A stretch of DNA of 64,000 nt from Bradyrhizobium prioriisuperbiae (lineage in GTDB: Bacteria; Pseudomonadota; Alphaproteobacteria; Rhizobiales; Xanthobacteraceae). A program made the translations under genes and the position numbers. Positions 35,712-43,856 of this stretch are shown piece by piece (positions within the stretch are counted from its first letter, which is position 1; the number at the start of each line of letters is the position of its first letter). The DNA is taken from assembly GCF_032397745.1 (NCBI RefSeq), contig NZ_CP135921.1, forward strand, positions 1,116,001 to 1,180,000, in the 5' to 3' direction. The notes below the pieces were generated by a model, which saw only the letters and a list, made by a program, of their open reading frames with translations, was not told where the DNA came from and did no database searches.

Positions 35712-35762
35712 TTCGCAAAAAACACCTTGACCCGATCTAATTTATGCGAGATGGTACAAAAA
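35700..35762. promoter_or_regulatory. Paired inverted operator between TetR and GST
   Basis: Left arm TTTTTGTACCATTTCGCA (35700-35717) and right arm TGCGAGATGGTACAAAAA (35745-35762) pair in 17 of 18 positions around a 27-nt spacer. The left arm covers the TetR start codon, the right arm is 46 nt from the GST start. Two half-sites this long and this similar imply binding by two dimers or by looping. Confidence 0.75.
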
Positions 35763-35808
35763 TCAACCCGCAGAGGTCGATCACCCGCCGAAATAATGGA
35801 GACGCGCC

Positions 35809-36453
35809 ATGGATCTGTACTTCTCCCCCCTCGCCTGTTCGATGGCGACCCGCATCGCCCTCTACGAAGCCGGTGCCGACGCCAGTTACATCGAGGTCGA
35901 TCCCAAGACCAAGCAGGTGCTGCGCGACGGCTCGGATTTCCGCCCCATCAATCCGCTTGGCCTGGTGCCGACGCTGCGCACCGACGACGGCGTGATCCTG
36001 ACAGAAAACGCCGCCATCCTGCAGTATGTCGCCGAACGTTTCCCCGATGCCCACATCGCATCCGACAACACCACCGACCGCACCCGGCTGCAGCAATGGC
36101 TGTGTTTCATCGGCACCGAACTGCACAAGGGCCTGTTCGTGCCGCTGCTGGACCGCAAGGCACCGGCGGACGTCCACGCCTACACGCTGAAGAAATACCT
36201 GTCGCGGCTCGATTATCTCAACAGCCATCTCGAAGGCCGCGAATTCGTGCTCGATCATTTCAGCGTGGCGGACGCCTATCTCGCCACCGTGCTGAACTGG
36301 AGCATGGCAACGCCGATGATCGACTTCAAAGCCTATCCCGCAGTGGTGGCCTATCTGGAGCGCATGCGCAAACGCCCCAGCATCGCGCGCGCGATGGCAG
36401 AAGAGCTCGAGCTCTACAAGGCCGAGATCGCCCGGCACAAGGCCGCCGCCTGA
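35809..36453 (+). CDS. Beta-class glutathione S-transferase
   Basis: 214 residues. MDLYFSPLACSMATRIAL at the N-terminus has the Cys10 typical of bacterial beta-class GSTs; NPLGLVPTLRTDDG and LTENAAILQYVAERFPD complete the glutathione site. The helical domain has the DHFSVADAYLATVLNW cap. It conjugates or exchanges glutathione on electrophiles. Divergent TetR gene and shared inverted operator suggest induction by such compounds. A G+C-rich stem-loop follows the gene. Confidence 0.92.
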   Translation: MDLYFSPLACSMATRIALYEAGADASYIEVDPKTKQVLRDGSDFRPINPLGLVPTLRTDDGVILTENAAILQYVAERFPDAHIASDNTTDRTRLQQWLCFIGTELHKGLFVPLLDRKAPADVHAYTLKKYLSRLDYLNSHLEGREFVLDHFSVADAYLATVLNWSMATPMIDFKAYPAVVAYLERMRKRPSIARAMAEELELYKAEIARHKAAA

Positions 36454-36483
36454 TCCGCACGGCGCGACAATCCGACGACAACG

Positions 36484-36511
36484 ATAACGGCGACGCCCGC
36501 GTCGCCGTTAT
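36484..36511. terminator. Stem-loop between convergent GST and TetR genes
   Basis: A perfect 12-bp stem ATAACGGCGACG (36484-36495) / CGTCGCCGTTAT (36500-36511) with a 4-nt loop. There is no T tract, but position between two convergent genes and stability suggest a bidirectional terminator. It overlaps the stop codon of the TetR gene. Confidence 0.6.
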
Positions 36512-37071
36512 GCTGTGTCCAGCAGCCGGCGTTGTGACGCGGCCAGTGCGCGGGAAAAGACCTTGGCATCGTCCAGCGCCCGCGTCAGCACCAGCGCGCC
36601 CTGAATGTCCAGCACCGCCTGCTCCGCCTTGTGGCGGGCAACGGTCTTGTCATTCCCCAGCCGCCGCAGGGCCGCGGCCAGCGCATCGATCCAGCCGACG
36701 AAATAGGTTTTGACCTTGTCGCCGAACGGGTCGCGCGAGGCGCCCAGCGCCACCACGCCGACCAGGCACACCCGCTGGCCGGAGCGGAAATAACCATCGA
36801 CCGCGGCGAACATGTCGGCGATCCCCCGAGCGGGATCGGCCGATGTGCGCAGCGGCGTATAGACATGATCGACAAACCAGCGATCAATGGAGGTGAGCAC
36901 CTCCATCGCCATCTGTTCCTTGCCGCCGGGAAAGAAGTTGTACAGGCTGCCCTTGCCGAGACCGGTGGCGTCGGAGATCAGCGCCAGTGTCGCGCCCTCA
37001 TAACCATGGGCGCGAAACACTTCCGCCAGCAGCGGCAGCACGTCCGCCCGCTCCGCAACCGATCTTGCCAT
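36508..37071 (-). CDS. TetR family regulator in operon with DUF1348 gene
   Basis: 187 residues. HTH region ATLALISDATGLGKGSLYNFFPGGKEQM at about 27-54; C-terminal domain with VCLVGVVALGASRDPF as in the LmrA/YxaF group. ATG at 37071 has AAGGA upstream; it follows the DUF1348 gene by 14 nt on the same strand. The double operator in front of that gene is probably its binding site, making an autoregulated two-gene operon. Confidence 0.88.
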   Translation of the reverse strand: MARSVAERADVLPLLAEVFRAHGYEGATLALISDATGLGKGSLYNFFPGGKEQMAMEVLTSIDRWFVDHVYTPLRTSADPARGIADMFAAVDGYFRSGQRVCLVGVVALGASRDPFGDKVKTYFVGWIDALAAALRRLGNDKTVARHKAEQAVLDIQGALVLTRALDDAKVFSRALAASQRRLLDTA

Positions 37072-37085
37072 TCCCGTCCTTCGAT

Positions 37086-37553
37086 TTACTTCGGATCGGT
37101 GCCGAGTCCCGGCACATCCGCCGGCCGCGCGCCCGGCGCCGGCCAATGGAACCGCCGCTCGCTTTCGCTGATCTTCACATCATTGATGCTGGCCTCGCGC
37201 CGCCGCATCAAGCCGTGCTCGTCGAATTCCCACTGCTCATTGCCGTAGGAGCGAAACCACTGCCCGGCGTCGTCATGCCATTCATACTGGAAACGCGCCG
37301 CAATGCGGTTCTGGTCGAACCCCCAGAGATCCTTGATCAGGCGATAGTCGTGCTCCTTCTGCCACTTCCGGGTCAGGAATTCGACGATGGCCGGACGGCC
37401 CACCAGGAATTCCGAACGATTGCGCCATGTGCTGTCCTCGGTATAGGCCAGCGACACACGCACGGGGTCGCGCGAATTCCAGGCGTCTTCGGCCATGCGG
37501 GCCTTCTGGGCGGCCATCTCTCTGGTGAACGGCGGAAGCGGCGGGCGAGACAT
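37086..37553 (-). CDS. DUF1348 / NTF2-like (SnoaL-fold) protein
   Basis: 155 residues: a single cone-shaped NTF2-like domain with [22 protein letters not shown] at the start and [24 protein letters not shown] in the sheet, diagnostic of DUF1348. Enzymatic activity unproven. ATG at 37553 follows AGGAG. It heads an operon with a TetR gene and carries a tandem palindromic operator upstream, suggesting induction by a small xenobiotic. Confidence 0.9.
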   Translation of the reverse strand: MSRPPLPPFTREMAAQKARMAEDAWNSRDPVRVSLAYTEDSTWRNRSEFLVGRPAIVEFLTRKWQKEHDYRLIKDLWGFDQNRIAARFQYEWHDDAGQWFRSYGNEQWEFDEHGLMRRREASINDVKISESERRFHWPAPGARPADVPGLGTDPK

Positions 37554-37566
37554 GACAAGCTCCTTG

Positions 37567-37609
37567 CTCTGTACCGATAGGTACATCCATTGTACCTATC
37601 GGTACAGAG
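37567..37609. promoter_or_regulatory. Double TetR operator (TGTACC-N4-GGTACA twice)
   Basis: Two 16-bp palindromes of the form TGTACC-N4-GGTACA (37570-37585 and 37591-37606) are themselves mirrored, giving a perfect 19-bp inverted repeat with a 5-nt spacer. Their centres are 21 bp apart, two helical turns, so two repressor dimers would sit on the same face. Located 14 nt before the DUF1348 start. Confidence 0.88.
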
Positions 37610-37640
37610 CGTCAAGCGCAAAATTTGAGCATGGCCAGGA

Positions 37641-37743
37641 GTCATTCCGGGGCGTCGCGGAGCGACGAACCCGGAATCTCGACGCCTCCAGTTCGGCGCA
37701 CCTTCGAGATTCCGGATAGCCGCTGCGCGGCTTCCGGAATGAC
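37641..37743. repeat. Bradyrhizobiaceae palindromic repeat (GTCATTCCGG family)
   Basis: Begins GTCATTCCGGGGCG and ends TTCCGGAATGAC. Arms carry CCCGGAATCTCG and CGAGATTCCGG, with sub-hairpins CGTCGCGGAGCGACG and AGCCGCTGCGCGGCT. This type of ~100 nt repeat is scattered in intergenic regions of this family. It sits just downstream of ybgC, at the edge of the accessory block. Confidence 0.75.
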
Positions 37744-37769
37744 GTCGGTGAATCTGGAGAGGTTGAAGC

Positions 37770-38234
37770 TTATCCAGCGGCCTGATCGGCCTGCATGGCA
37801 ACGCGCAGCGCCTTGGGGATGGGACGAGCGCGGCCGTCGGACACGAACGCCACTTTCACCCGCGCTTTCACCAGCAGATCGTCGCCGCGCCGCACCTCCT
37901 GGTCGAGGGTGATCGAGGCGCCTTTCACCTCCTGCGGTCCGGTTATCACCTCCAGCACATCGTCCATGCGGGCGGGCTTGAGATAGTCGATCTGCATGGC
38001 GCGCACCACAAAGGCGAAACCGGGCGCCTCGGCCTGCGCTTCCGCGAACAGCGCATGCTGGTCGGCGCCAAGCAGGCGCAGATAGTTAGTGCGTCCCCGC
38101 TCCATGAAGCGCAGGTAATTGGCGTGGTAGACGATGCCGGTGAAATCGGTGTCTTCGTAATAGACCCGCACTTGCATCACATGCCGGCCGTCGCGGATCA
38201 GCCCATCGAGCGAAGATACATCCAACGACGACAT
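37770..38234 (-). CDS. ybgC: Tol-Pal system-associated acyl-CoA thioesterase YbgC
   Basis: 154 residues, hot-dog fold. The 4-hydroxybenzoyl-CoA thioesterase signature YYEDTDFTGIVYHANYLRFMERGR includes the catalytic Asp. It hydrolyses acyl-CoA or interacts with phospholipid synthesis. The gene normally starts the ybgC-tolQRAB-pal-cpoB cluster; here tolQ is 17.6 kb further on. The stop of the NUDIX gene is 2 nt upstream of its start. Confidence 0.93.
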   Translation of the reverse strand: MSSLDVSSLDGLIRDGRHVMQVRVYYEDTDFTGIVYHANYLRFMERGRTNYLRLLGADQHALFAEAQAEAPGFAFVVRAMQIDYLKPARMDDVLEVITGPQEVKGASITLDQEVRRGDDLLVKARVKVAFVSDGRARPIPKALRVAMQADQAAG

Positions 38235-38236
38235 GG

Positions 38237-38647
38237 TCAGACCTTGCCCGCAGCCGCCAGCGGCAACACATGGTCGCGGGTCAGCGGCGCCAGCACGATA
38301 TCGGGAGGCGCAAGCGGATCGACCCAGATCATCTCATCGATCTCGGCCCGTGGCGCGATTTCGCCCTTGACATCGATGCCATAGACGGCGGCCTTGACCC
38401 GCCGGCCCGGCTCATTGGCGGCGATCGCCTCGAACTCGCCGAGCGGCCGCGCCGAGCCACTTATCATGCGGCATCCCAGTTCTTCGTCGACTTCACGCGC
38501 CAGCGCCGTGACATCGTCCTCGCCGGCATCGCGCTTGCCGCCGGGCTGCATGAACGCCGTGGTGCCGCGCTTGCGCACCAGCAGCACCCGGCCGGCCTGG
38601 TCGCGGATCAGCGCCGCGACAACATGGATGGTGGAGGTACCGGTCAT
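38237..38647 (-). CDS. NUDIX hydrolase
   Basis: 136 residues. The Nudix box G-x5-E-x7-REVDEELG is complete ([20 protein letters not shown], about 37-56), so it should cleave a nucleoside diphosphate linked to some moiety. The start overlaps the ruvB stop by 4 nt and the end is 2 nt from ybgC, so it belongs to the ruv-ybgC transcription unit. A specific substrate such as 8-oxo-dGTP cannot be assigned. Confidence 0.9.
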   Translation of the reverse strand: MTGTSTIHVVAALIRDQAGRVLLVRKRGTTAFMQPGGKRDAGEDDVTALAREVDEELGCRMISGSARPLGEFEAIAANEPGRRVKAAVYGIDVKGEIAPRAEIDEMIWVDPLAPPDIVLAPLTRDHVLPLAAAGKV

Positions 38648-39690
38648 TCGTCCTCACTGCCGCCGAACAGGCCGAACTGCGAGGGATCGCGTGCCGGCTC
38701 GGCAATGCCGAGATGGCGGAAGGCATGCGACGTCAGCAATCGGCCGCGCGGCGTGCGCTGGAGCAGACCGCACTGAATGAGATAGGGCTCGATGATGTCC
38801 TCGATGGCGTCGCGCGGCTCCGACAGCGCCGCCGCCATGGTTTCGACGCCGACCGGGCCGCCGCCATAGTTCATCGCAATGGTGGTGAGGTAACGCCGAT
38901 CCATGGCGTCGAGTCCTGCATTATCGACCTCCAGCGCGCCCAGCGCCCTGTCGGCGATGGCGCGATCGATCGCGGTCGCGTCCGCAACGGAGGCGAAATC
39001 ACGCACCCGCCGCAGCAGCCGGCCGGCAATGCGCGGCGTGCCGCGCGCCCGGCGTGCGATCTCGTTGGCGCCATCCGCCGTCATACCGATGTTGAGCACG
39101 CGCGCGCCACGGGTGACGATCTTTTCCAGCTCTTCAATGGTGTAGAAATTCAGCCGCACCGGAATGCCGAAACGATCCCGCAGCGGATTGGTCAGCAGGC
39201 CCGCGCGGGTGGTGGCGCCGACCAGGGTGAATTTCGACAGATCGATCTTCACCGAACGCGCCGCCGGGCCCTCGCCGATAATCAAATCGAGCTGGAAATC
39301 TTCCATCGCCGGATAGAGCACTTCTTCTACCGCCGGGTTGAGACGGTGGATCTCGTCGATGAACAGCACGTCGCGCTCTTCGAGATTGGTGAGAAGCGCG
39401 GCGAGATCGCCGGCCTTCGCAATTACCGGCCCCGAAGTGGCGCGGAAACCGACGCCAAGTTCGCGCGCGACGATCTGCGCCAGCGTGGTCTTGCCGAGGC
39501 CAGGCGGGCCGACAAACAGCACGTGATCGAGCGCCTCGCCACGCTTGCGCGCAGCATCGATGAAAATCTGCAGATTGGCGCGCGCCTGCTGCTGTCCCAC
39601 GAACTCGGACAGCATCTGCGGCCGCAACGAGGTGTCGCCAATGTCGTCGGCGCGTCGTTCCGGTGTAATCAGGCGCGGATCAGCGCTCAC
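38644..39690 (-). CDS. ruvB: Holliday junction branch migration ATPase RuvB
   Basis: 348 residues. Walker [10 protein letters not shown], Walker [10 protein letters not shown], sensor 1 [19 protein letters not shown] and the C-terminal winged helix with [14 protein letters not shown]. It drives branch migration on RuvA-bound junctions. It is separated from ruvA by a cytidine deaminase gene whose stop overlaps its start by 4 nt, and it overlaps the NUDIX gene by 4 nt. Confidence 0.98.
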   Translation of the reverse strand: MSADPRLITPERRADDIGDTSLRPQMLSEFVGQQQARANLQIFIDAARKRGEALDHVLFVGPPGLGKTTLAQIVARELGVGFRATSGPVIAKAGDLAALLTNLEERDVLFIDEIHRLNPAVEEVLYPAMEDFQLDLIIGEGPAARSVKIDLSKFTLVGATTRAGLLTNPLRDRFGIPVRLNFYTIEELEKIVTRGARVLNIGMTADGANEIARRARGTPRIAGRLLRRVRDFASVADATAIDRAIADRALGALEVDNAGLDAMDRRYLTTIAMNYGGGPVGVETMAAALSEPRDAIEDIIEPYLIQCGLLQRTPRGRLLTSHAFRHLGIAEPARDPSQFGLFGGSEDE

Positions 39691-40124
39691 TCGCTCCCCC
39701 GCTTGTATTTGTTCGGCAGCAACTCGCCGATGGTGGTCACGGTCGGCGCCTTGCCGTTGGGCACGATGACGCGCGCCTTGGCGTCGTAGTCATGGATCAG
39801 CTCACGGCAGATACCGCAGGGTGACACCACATGGATGGCGCCCGGCTCATCGGGCTTGGGATGGCGGACCGCCACGATGGTCTCAATGCCGTGATCGCCG
39901 GTCTCGGTGATGGCGCGCCCGATCGCGATCGCCTCGGCACACACCGCGATGCGCCCGATATAGGCATCGATATTGACCCCGGTCACGATGCGCCCGTCGC
40001 GGGTCCGCATCGCCGCGCCGACCTCCTGCCAGTCGTTGCGATAGCGCTTGCCGATCGCGTCGGTTGCGGCGGCGATCAGTTCCAGATCTTGCTTGGTCAA
40101 GTCGTGAGCAGTCAGTTTGGGCAC
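39687..40124 (-). CDS. Cytidine deaminase family protein
   Basis: 145 residues with the zinc motif: [10 protein letters not shown] (His/Cys-Ala-Glu) at about 62-71 and PCGICREL at about 102-109. The short form without the C-terminal half of E. coli Cdd; it resembles small tetrameric Cdd or blasticidin-S deaminase-like proteins. It would deaminate (deoxy)cytidine or a similar nucleoside. The location between ruvA and ruvB, with a 4-nt overlap to ruvB, is unusual because these two are normally adjacent. Confidence 0.85.
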   Translation of the reverse strand: MPKLTAHDLTKQDLELIAAATDAIGKRYRNDWQEVGAAMRTRDGRIVTGVNIDAYIGRIAVCAEAIAIGRAITETGDHGIETIVAVRHPKPDEPGAIHVVSPCGICRELIHDYDAKARVIVPNGKAPTVTTIGELLPNKYKRGSE

Positions 40125-40137
40125 GCGTCCATATTCC

Positions 40138-40755
40138 CTACTTCGACAGTTCCTTCAAGCCGAGCCGGATCAATTGAGCCGTCTCCGCCCCTTCGCCGGC
40201 CGTGCGCGTGGCACTGGCGATCGCCGCCGCTGCCTGGGGCTGGCCGTACCCGAGATTGACCAGCGCCGAAATCGCGTCCGCCACCGGCTTCGGCGCACGA
40301 TGATCGTCAAGCGCGCCCGACAGGTGCACCACCGCCGGATCGACCGTGCTGAACGCCGGCGCCTTGTCTTTCAGTTCGGTGACGATGCGTTCCGCCACTT
40401 TCGGGCCGACGCCAGGCGTGCGCACCACCGCGGCCTTGTCGCGCAGCGCGATGGCGTTGGCGAGGTCGGACGGCGGCAACGTCGAGAGCACGGCAAGCGC
40501 CACCTTGGCGCCGACTCCCTGCACGGTCTGCAGCAGGCGAAACCACTCGCGCTCGACATCGCTGCGGAAACCGAACAGCTTGATCTGGTCTTCCCGCACA
40601 TAAGTCTCGATCGACAGCACCGCGGCCTCGCCCGGCGCGGGCAACGCCTGCAATGTGCGGGCAGCGCAATGCACCTGATAGCCGACGCCGCCGACATCGA
40701 GGATGACGTAGTCGTCACCGTAGGAATCGATCAGTCCCTTCAGCTTGCCGATCAT
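40138..40755 (-). CDS. ruvA: Holliday junction DNA-binding subunit RuvA
   Basis: 205 residues. The N-terminal OB-like domain starts [20 protein letters not shown]; helix-hairpin-helix motifs follow ([17 protein letters not shown] and [19 protein letters not shown]), then the C-terminal RuvB-binding domain ([16 protein letters not shown]). ATG at 40755 overlaps the ruvC stop by 4 nt. Confidence 0.98.
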   Translation of the reverse strand: MIGKLKGLIDSYGDDYVILDVGGVGYQVHCAARTLQALPAPGEAAVLSIETYVREDQIKLFGFRSDVEREWFRLLQTVQGVGAKVALAVLSTLPPSDLANAIALRDKAAVVRTPGVGPKVAERIVTELKDKAPAFSTVDPAVVHLSGALDDHRAPKPVADAISALVNLGYGQPQAAAAIASATRTAGEGAETAQLIRLGLKELSK

Positions 40756-41261
40756 GACGCCGCCACCCGCAGCGCCACGCTCTGGCGATGATGCGCATGG
40801 GTGATGGCGATGGCGAGCGCATCGGCCGCATCGGCGCTTTTCGGCGTAGCTTTCGGCAGCAGAATGCCGAGCATGACGCGAATCTGGTTTTTGTCGGCGT
40901 GACCGGCACCGACCACGGTTTTCTTGACCTGATTGGGCGCGTATTCCGCAACCGAAATCCCGAACAGTGCCGGCGCCAGCATGGCGATACCCCGGGCCTG
41001 GCCAAGTTTCAGCGTGGCCGCGCCATCCTTGTTGATGAAGGTCTGTTCCACTGCAGCCTCGAGGGGACTGAACTCGTTGAGCACGCGTGCCAAGCCCTGG
41101 TGAATGGCGAGCAGCCGCTCGGCCAGCGGCAGCGTCTCCTTGGCGTCGATCGAGCCGCAACCGACGAAAATCAGCCGATTGCCGTCGCTTTCAATCACCC
41201 CCCAGCCGGTACGGCGGAGGCCGGGATCGATCCCCAGAATACGAATCGCGCGCGAAATCAT
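40752..41261 (-). CDS. ruvC: Crossover junction endodeoxyribonuclease RuvC
   Basis: 169 residues. RNase-H-like fold with acidic residues in [14 protein letters not shown] and [11 protein letters not shown], and [15 protein letters not shown] near the end. It cleaves Holliday junctions with RuvAB. The stop overlaps the ruvA start. Directly upstream on the same strand is mgtE, 25 nt beyond the ruvC start. Confidence 0.97.
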   Translation of the reverse strand: MISRAIRILGIDPGLRRTGWGVIESDGNRLIFVGCGSIDAKETLPLAERLLAIHQGLARVLNEFSPLEAAVEQTFINKDGAATLKLGQARGIAMLAPALFGISVAEYAPNQVKKTVVGAGHADKNQIRVMLGILLPKATPKSADAADALAIAITHAHHRQSVALRVAAS

Positions 41262-41286
41262 CGCCCATGATAACCCAAACGGAGGG

Positions 41287-42660
41287 TCACAACAGCGTGC
41301 CGCGCAGGATCACCAGCGCCACGCTGAAATAGATCATCAGCCCGGTGACGTCGACCAGAGTGGCCACGAACGGCGCCGACGCGCTTGCCGGGTCGAAACC
41401 GGCCCGCTGCAGCGCGAACGGCAGCATCGATCCCGCCATCGAGCCGAAGGTGACGACGCCAATCAGCGCCGCGCCGACCGTGAGCGCCACCAGGATCCAG
41501 TGCTCGCCATAATTGTAGAAGCCGAGCTTCTGCCAGAGCACGATGCGGAACATGCCGATCAGGCCCAGCATGGCGCCGAGAATGATTCCGGTGGGCAATT
41601 CGCGTAGCGCGACCCGCCACCAGTCCGACAGTTTGACCTCATGCAGCGCCAGCGAGCGGATCAGAAGCGATGTGGTCTGCGAGCCGGAGTTGCCGCCCGA
41701 ACTCATGATCAGCGGAATGAACAAGGTGAGCACGATCGCCTTTTCCAGTTCGCCCTCGAAATACTGCATGCAGCTGGCGGTCAGCATTTCGCTGAGGAAC
41801 AACAGACACAGCCAGACGCCACGCTTGCGCAGCATGTGGCCGAGCCCGATCTGCATGTAGGGCTCTTCGATCGCCTCCATGCCGCCGAACTTCTGCACGT
41901 CCTCGGTGTTTTCCTCGATAATCGCGTCCATGATGTCGTCGAAGGTGACGATGCCGCGGACATGGCCGGCCTTGTCCACCACCGGCACCGCCAGGAGATC
42001 GTGCCGGGTGATCAGCCGCGCGACATCCTCGCGGTCGGTCAGCGGCGTGGTGGTGATCGGCTTGCGCGATCCCGCCAGTGTCACGATGTTGGCCGTAGGC
42101 TCACCGGAAATCAGCCGGCGCAGCGACACCGCGCCGATCAGTCGGCGGGTGACCGGGTCCAGCACATAGATCGAATAGACGGTCTCGCGGGTGCGCTCGA
42201 CCTGACGGATATGCTGCAGGGTCTGCTCGACGGTCCAATTGCCGGGCACGCTGACGAACTCCGTCGTCATCATGGCGCCGGCGGTGTTGTCCGGATACTG
42301 CAGCAGACCGGTGATCACCGAGCGGGACGTCTCGTCGAGGCCCTGCATCAATTCGGCCCGGACCGGCTCGTCCAGTTGCTGCACAATGTCGGCGGCCATG
42401 TCGGCCGACATGCCGGCGAGCAGCGTCACGGCGAACGGCCGCGGCAGCGCCTCGATGATTTCGGCGCCGAAATCGAGCTCCGGCTTGTCCAGGATGTCGA
42501 CCGACGCCTCGGTCGGCAGCAGCGCCAGCACGTCGGCGGCCTGCTCCGGCGACAGCCGATTGAGGACTTCGACGTTGTCGGCGACCTCTTCGTTGATCAG
42601 CCGCGCAGCCACGAGGGCCGCATTGAAGTCGCCGTCGGAAATGGTGTGGGTATCCGTCAT
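41287..42660 (-). CDS. mgtE: Magnesium transporter MgtE
   Basis: 457 residues, standard architecture: MgtE N domain (~25-130, [16 protein letters not shown]), two CBS domains (~135-255), plug helix, then five membrane helices with the selectivity region [13 protein letters not shown] (~320). It gates Mg2+ import or export by cytosolic Mg2+ sensing. Whether it is co-transcribed with ruvC is open, given the 25-nt gap. The 228 nt upstream, up to yebC, contain no recognisable riboswitch. Confidence 0.95.
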   Translation of the reverse strand: MTDTHTISDGDFNAALVAARLINEEVADNVEVLNRLSPEQAADVLALLPTEASVDILDKPELDFGAEIIEALPRPFAVTLLAGMSADMAADIVQQLDEPVRAELMQGLDETSRSVITGLLQYPDNTAGAMMTTEFVSVPGNWTVEQTLQHIRQVERTRETVYSIYVLDPVTRRLIGAVSLRRLISGEPTANIVTLAGSRKPITTTPLTDREDVARLITRHDLLAVPVVDKAGHVRGIVTFDDIMDAIIEENTEDVQKFGGMEAIEEPYMQIGLGHMLRKRGVWLCLLFLSEMLTASCMQYFEGELEKAIVLTLFIPLIMSSGGNSGSQTTSLLIRSLALHEVKLSDWWRVALRELPTGIILGAMLGLIGMFRIVLWQKLGFYNYGEHWILVALTVGAALIGVVTFGSMAGSMLPFALQRAGFDPASASAPFVATLVDVTGLMIYFSVALVILRGTLL

Positions 42661-42888
42661 AACTCACCTGTGGGTCTGCCGGCAGCGGCAGGGTCGGGTG
42701 AGCTTGAAAAGCGCTCTCAGACCACCGCTGTCGGCAAAATAGATTGACTGTCGCTAGGCATGGTCGAGGGTTTCCGATGATGGAGCGTCGGTCGCGAGAC
42801 GGCAACGCCCGCCGCTGACATGGTCCTTCAGCAGGCGGGCGTCAAGAATAAAATCGTCCGGACGACGTGCAGGATAACGTGATGGCGC

Positions 42889-43635
42889 TCAGGCACTCAT
42901 CTTGTTGACGAGCGCGTCCGAGATCTCGAAGTTGGCATAAACGTTTTGCACGTCGTCATGCTCGTTGAGCAGATCCATCAGCTTCAACAGTTTCTCGCCG
43001 GCTTCGTCATCGACGGCGATGGTGTTCTGCGGCTTCCAGGTCAGCGCGGCCTTGCGCGGCTCGCCGAACTTCGCTTCCAGTGCCTTGGCGACCTGCTGAA
43101 ACGAATCCGGGGCGGCGTAGACTTCATGGCCGCCCTCGCTGGAGGCGACATCGTCAGCGCCGGCATCGATCGCCGCTTCCAGCATGGCATCGGCCGACGC
43201 CACCGAGGCGTTGAATTCGACGATGCCGAGGCGGTCGAACATGAACGAGACCGCGCCGGTTTCGGCGAGGTTGCCGCCGGACTTGGTGAAGTAAGAGCGG
43301 ATGTCGGACGCGGCGCGATTGCGGTTGTCGGTCAGCGCCTCGACGATGACGGCGACGCCGCCCGGGCCATAGCCCTCGTAGCGGATCTCGTCATAGTTCT
43401 CGCCGTCATTGCCGGCAGCCTTCTTCACGGCGCGCTCGATATTGTCCTTGGGCATGTTTTCCGCGCGCGCCGCGATAATGGCCGCCCGCAGCCGCGGATT
43501 CATGGCCGGATCGGGGGTGCCGAGCTTGGCGGCAACGGTGATTTCACGCGCCAGCTTGCCGAACAGCTTGGACTTCTGCGCGTCCTGCCGGCCCTTGCGG
43601 TGCATGATGTTCTTGAATTGGGAATGTCCGGCCAT
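42889..43635 (-). CDS. yebC: YebC/PmpR family regulatory protein
   Basis: 248 residues. Starts [41 protein letters not shown] is the family signature. YebC proteins act as DNA-binding regulators (of ruvC in some species) and as ribosome-associated factors for polyproline translation. Its closeness to the ruv genes is common. Confidence 0.96.
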   Translation of the reverse strand: MAGHSQFKNIMHRKGRQDAQKSKLFGKLAREITVAAKLGTPDPAMNPRLRAAIIAARAENMPKDNIERAVKKAAGNDGENYDEIRYEGYGPGGVAVIVEALTDNRNRAASDIRSYFTKSGGNLAETGAVSFMFDRLGIVEFNASVASADAMLEAAIDAGADDVASSEGGHEVYAAPDSFQQVAKALEAKFGEPRKAALTWKPQNTIAVDDEAGEKLLKLMDLLNEHDDVQNVYANFEISDALVNKMSA

Positions 43636-43856
43636 GCGGGGTCTCTCTGTACGATCGTGGAGTGCAGCCTGCCGATGCGGCGGATTGGAGCGCGCGGTTT
43701 ATAGGCTCGGCCCCGCCGAAAATCAAAGGAATGGCACTGATTTAAGGTATCGAAATACAGAAATCGACCGGAAACGAGAGAGTTAACCCATAGGTTACGC
43801 GCCGATGAGATGGTGCGGATTAACCATCATTCGGCCCCGGGAACCGGTGTCTCTCA

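Noticed and set aside
42661-42888. Magnesium riboswitch before mgtE
   Set aside because: No ykoK (M-box) conserved core or long paired leader was recognisable in the 228 nt.
43640-43856. CtrA sites upstream of the MCP gene
   Set aside because: TTAAC half-sites occur (around 43783 and 43818) but none has the 7-bp spacing; TTAACCCATAGGTTAC is off by one.
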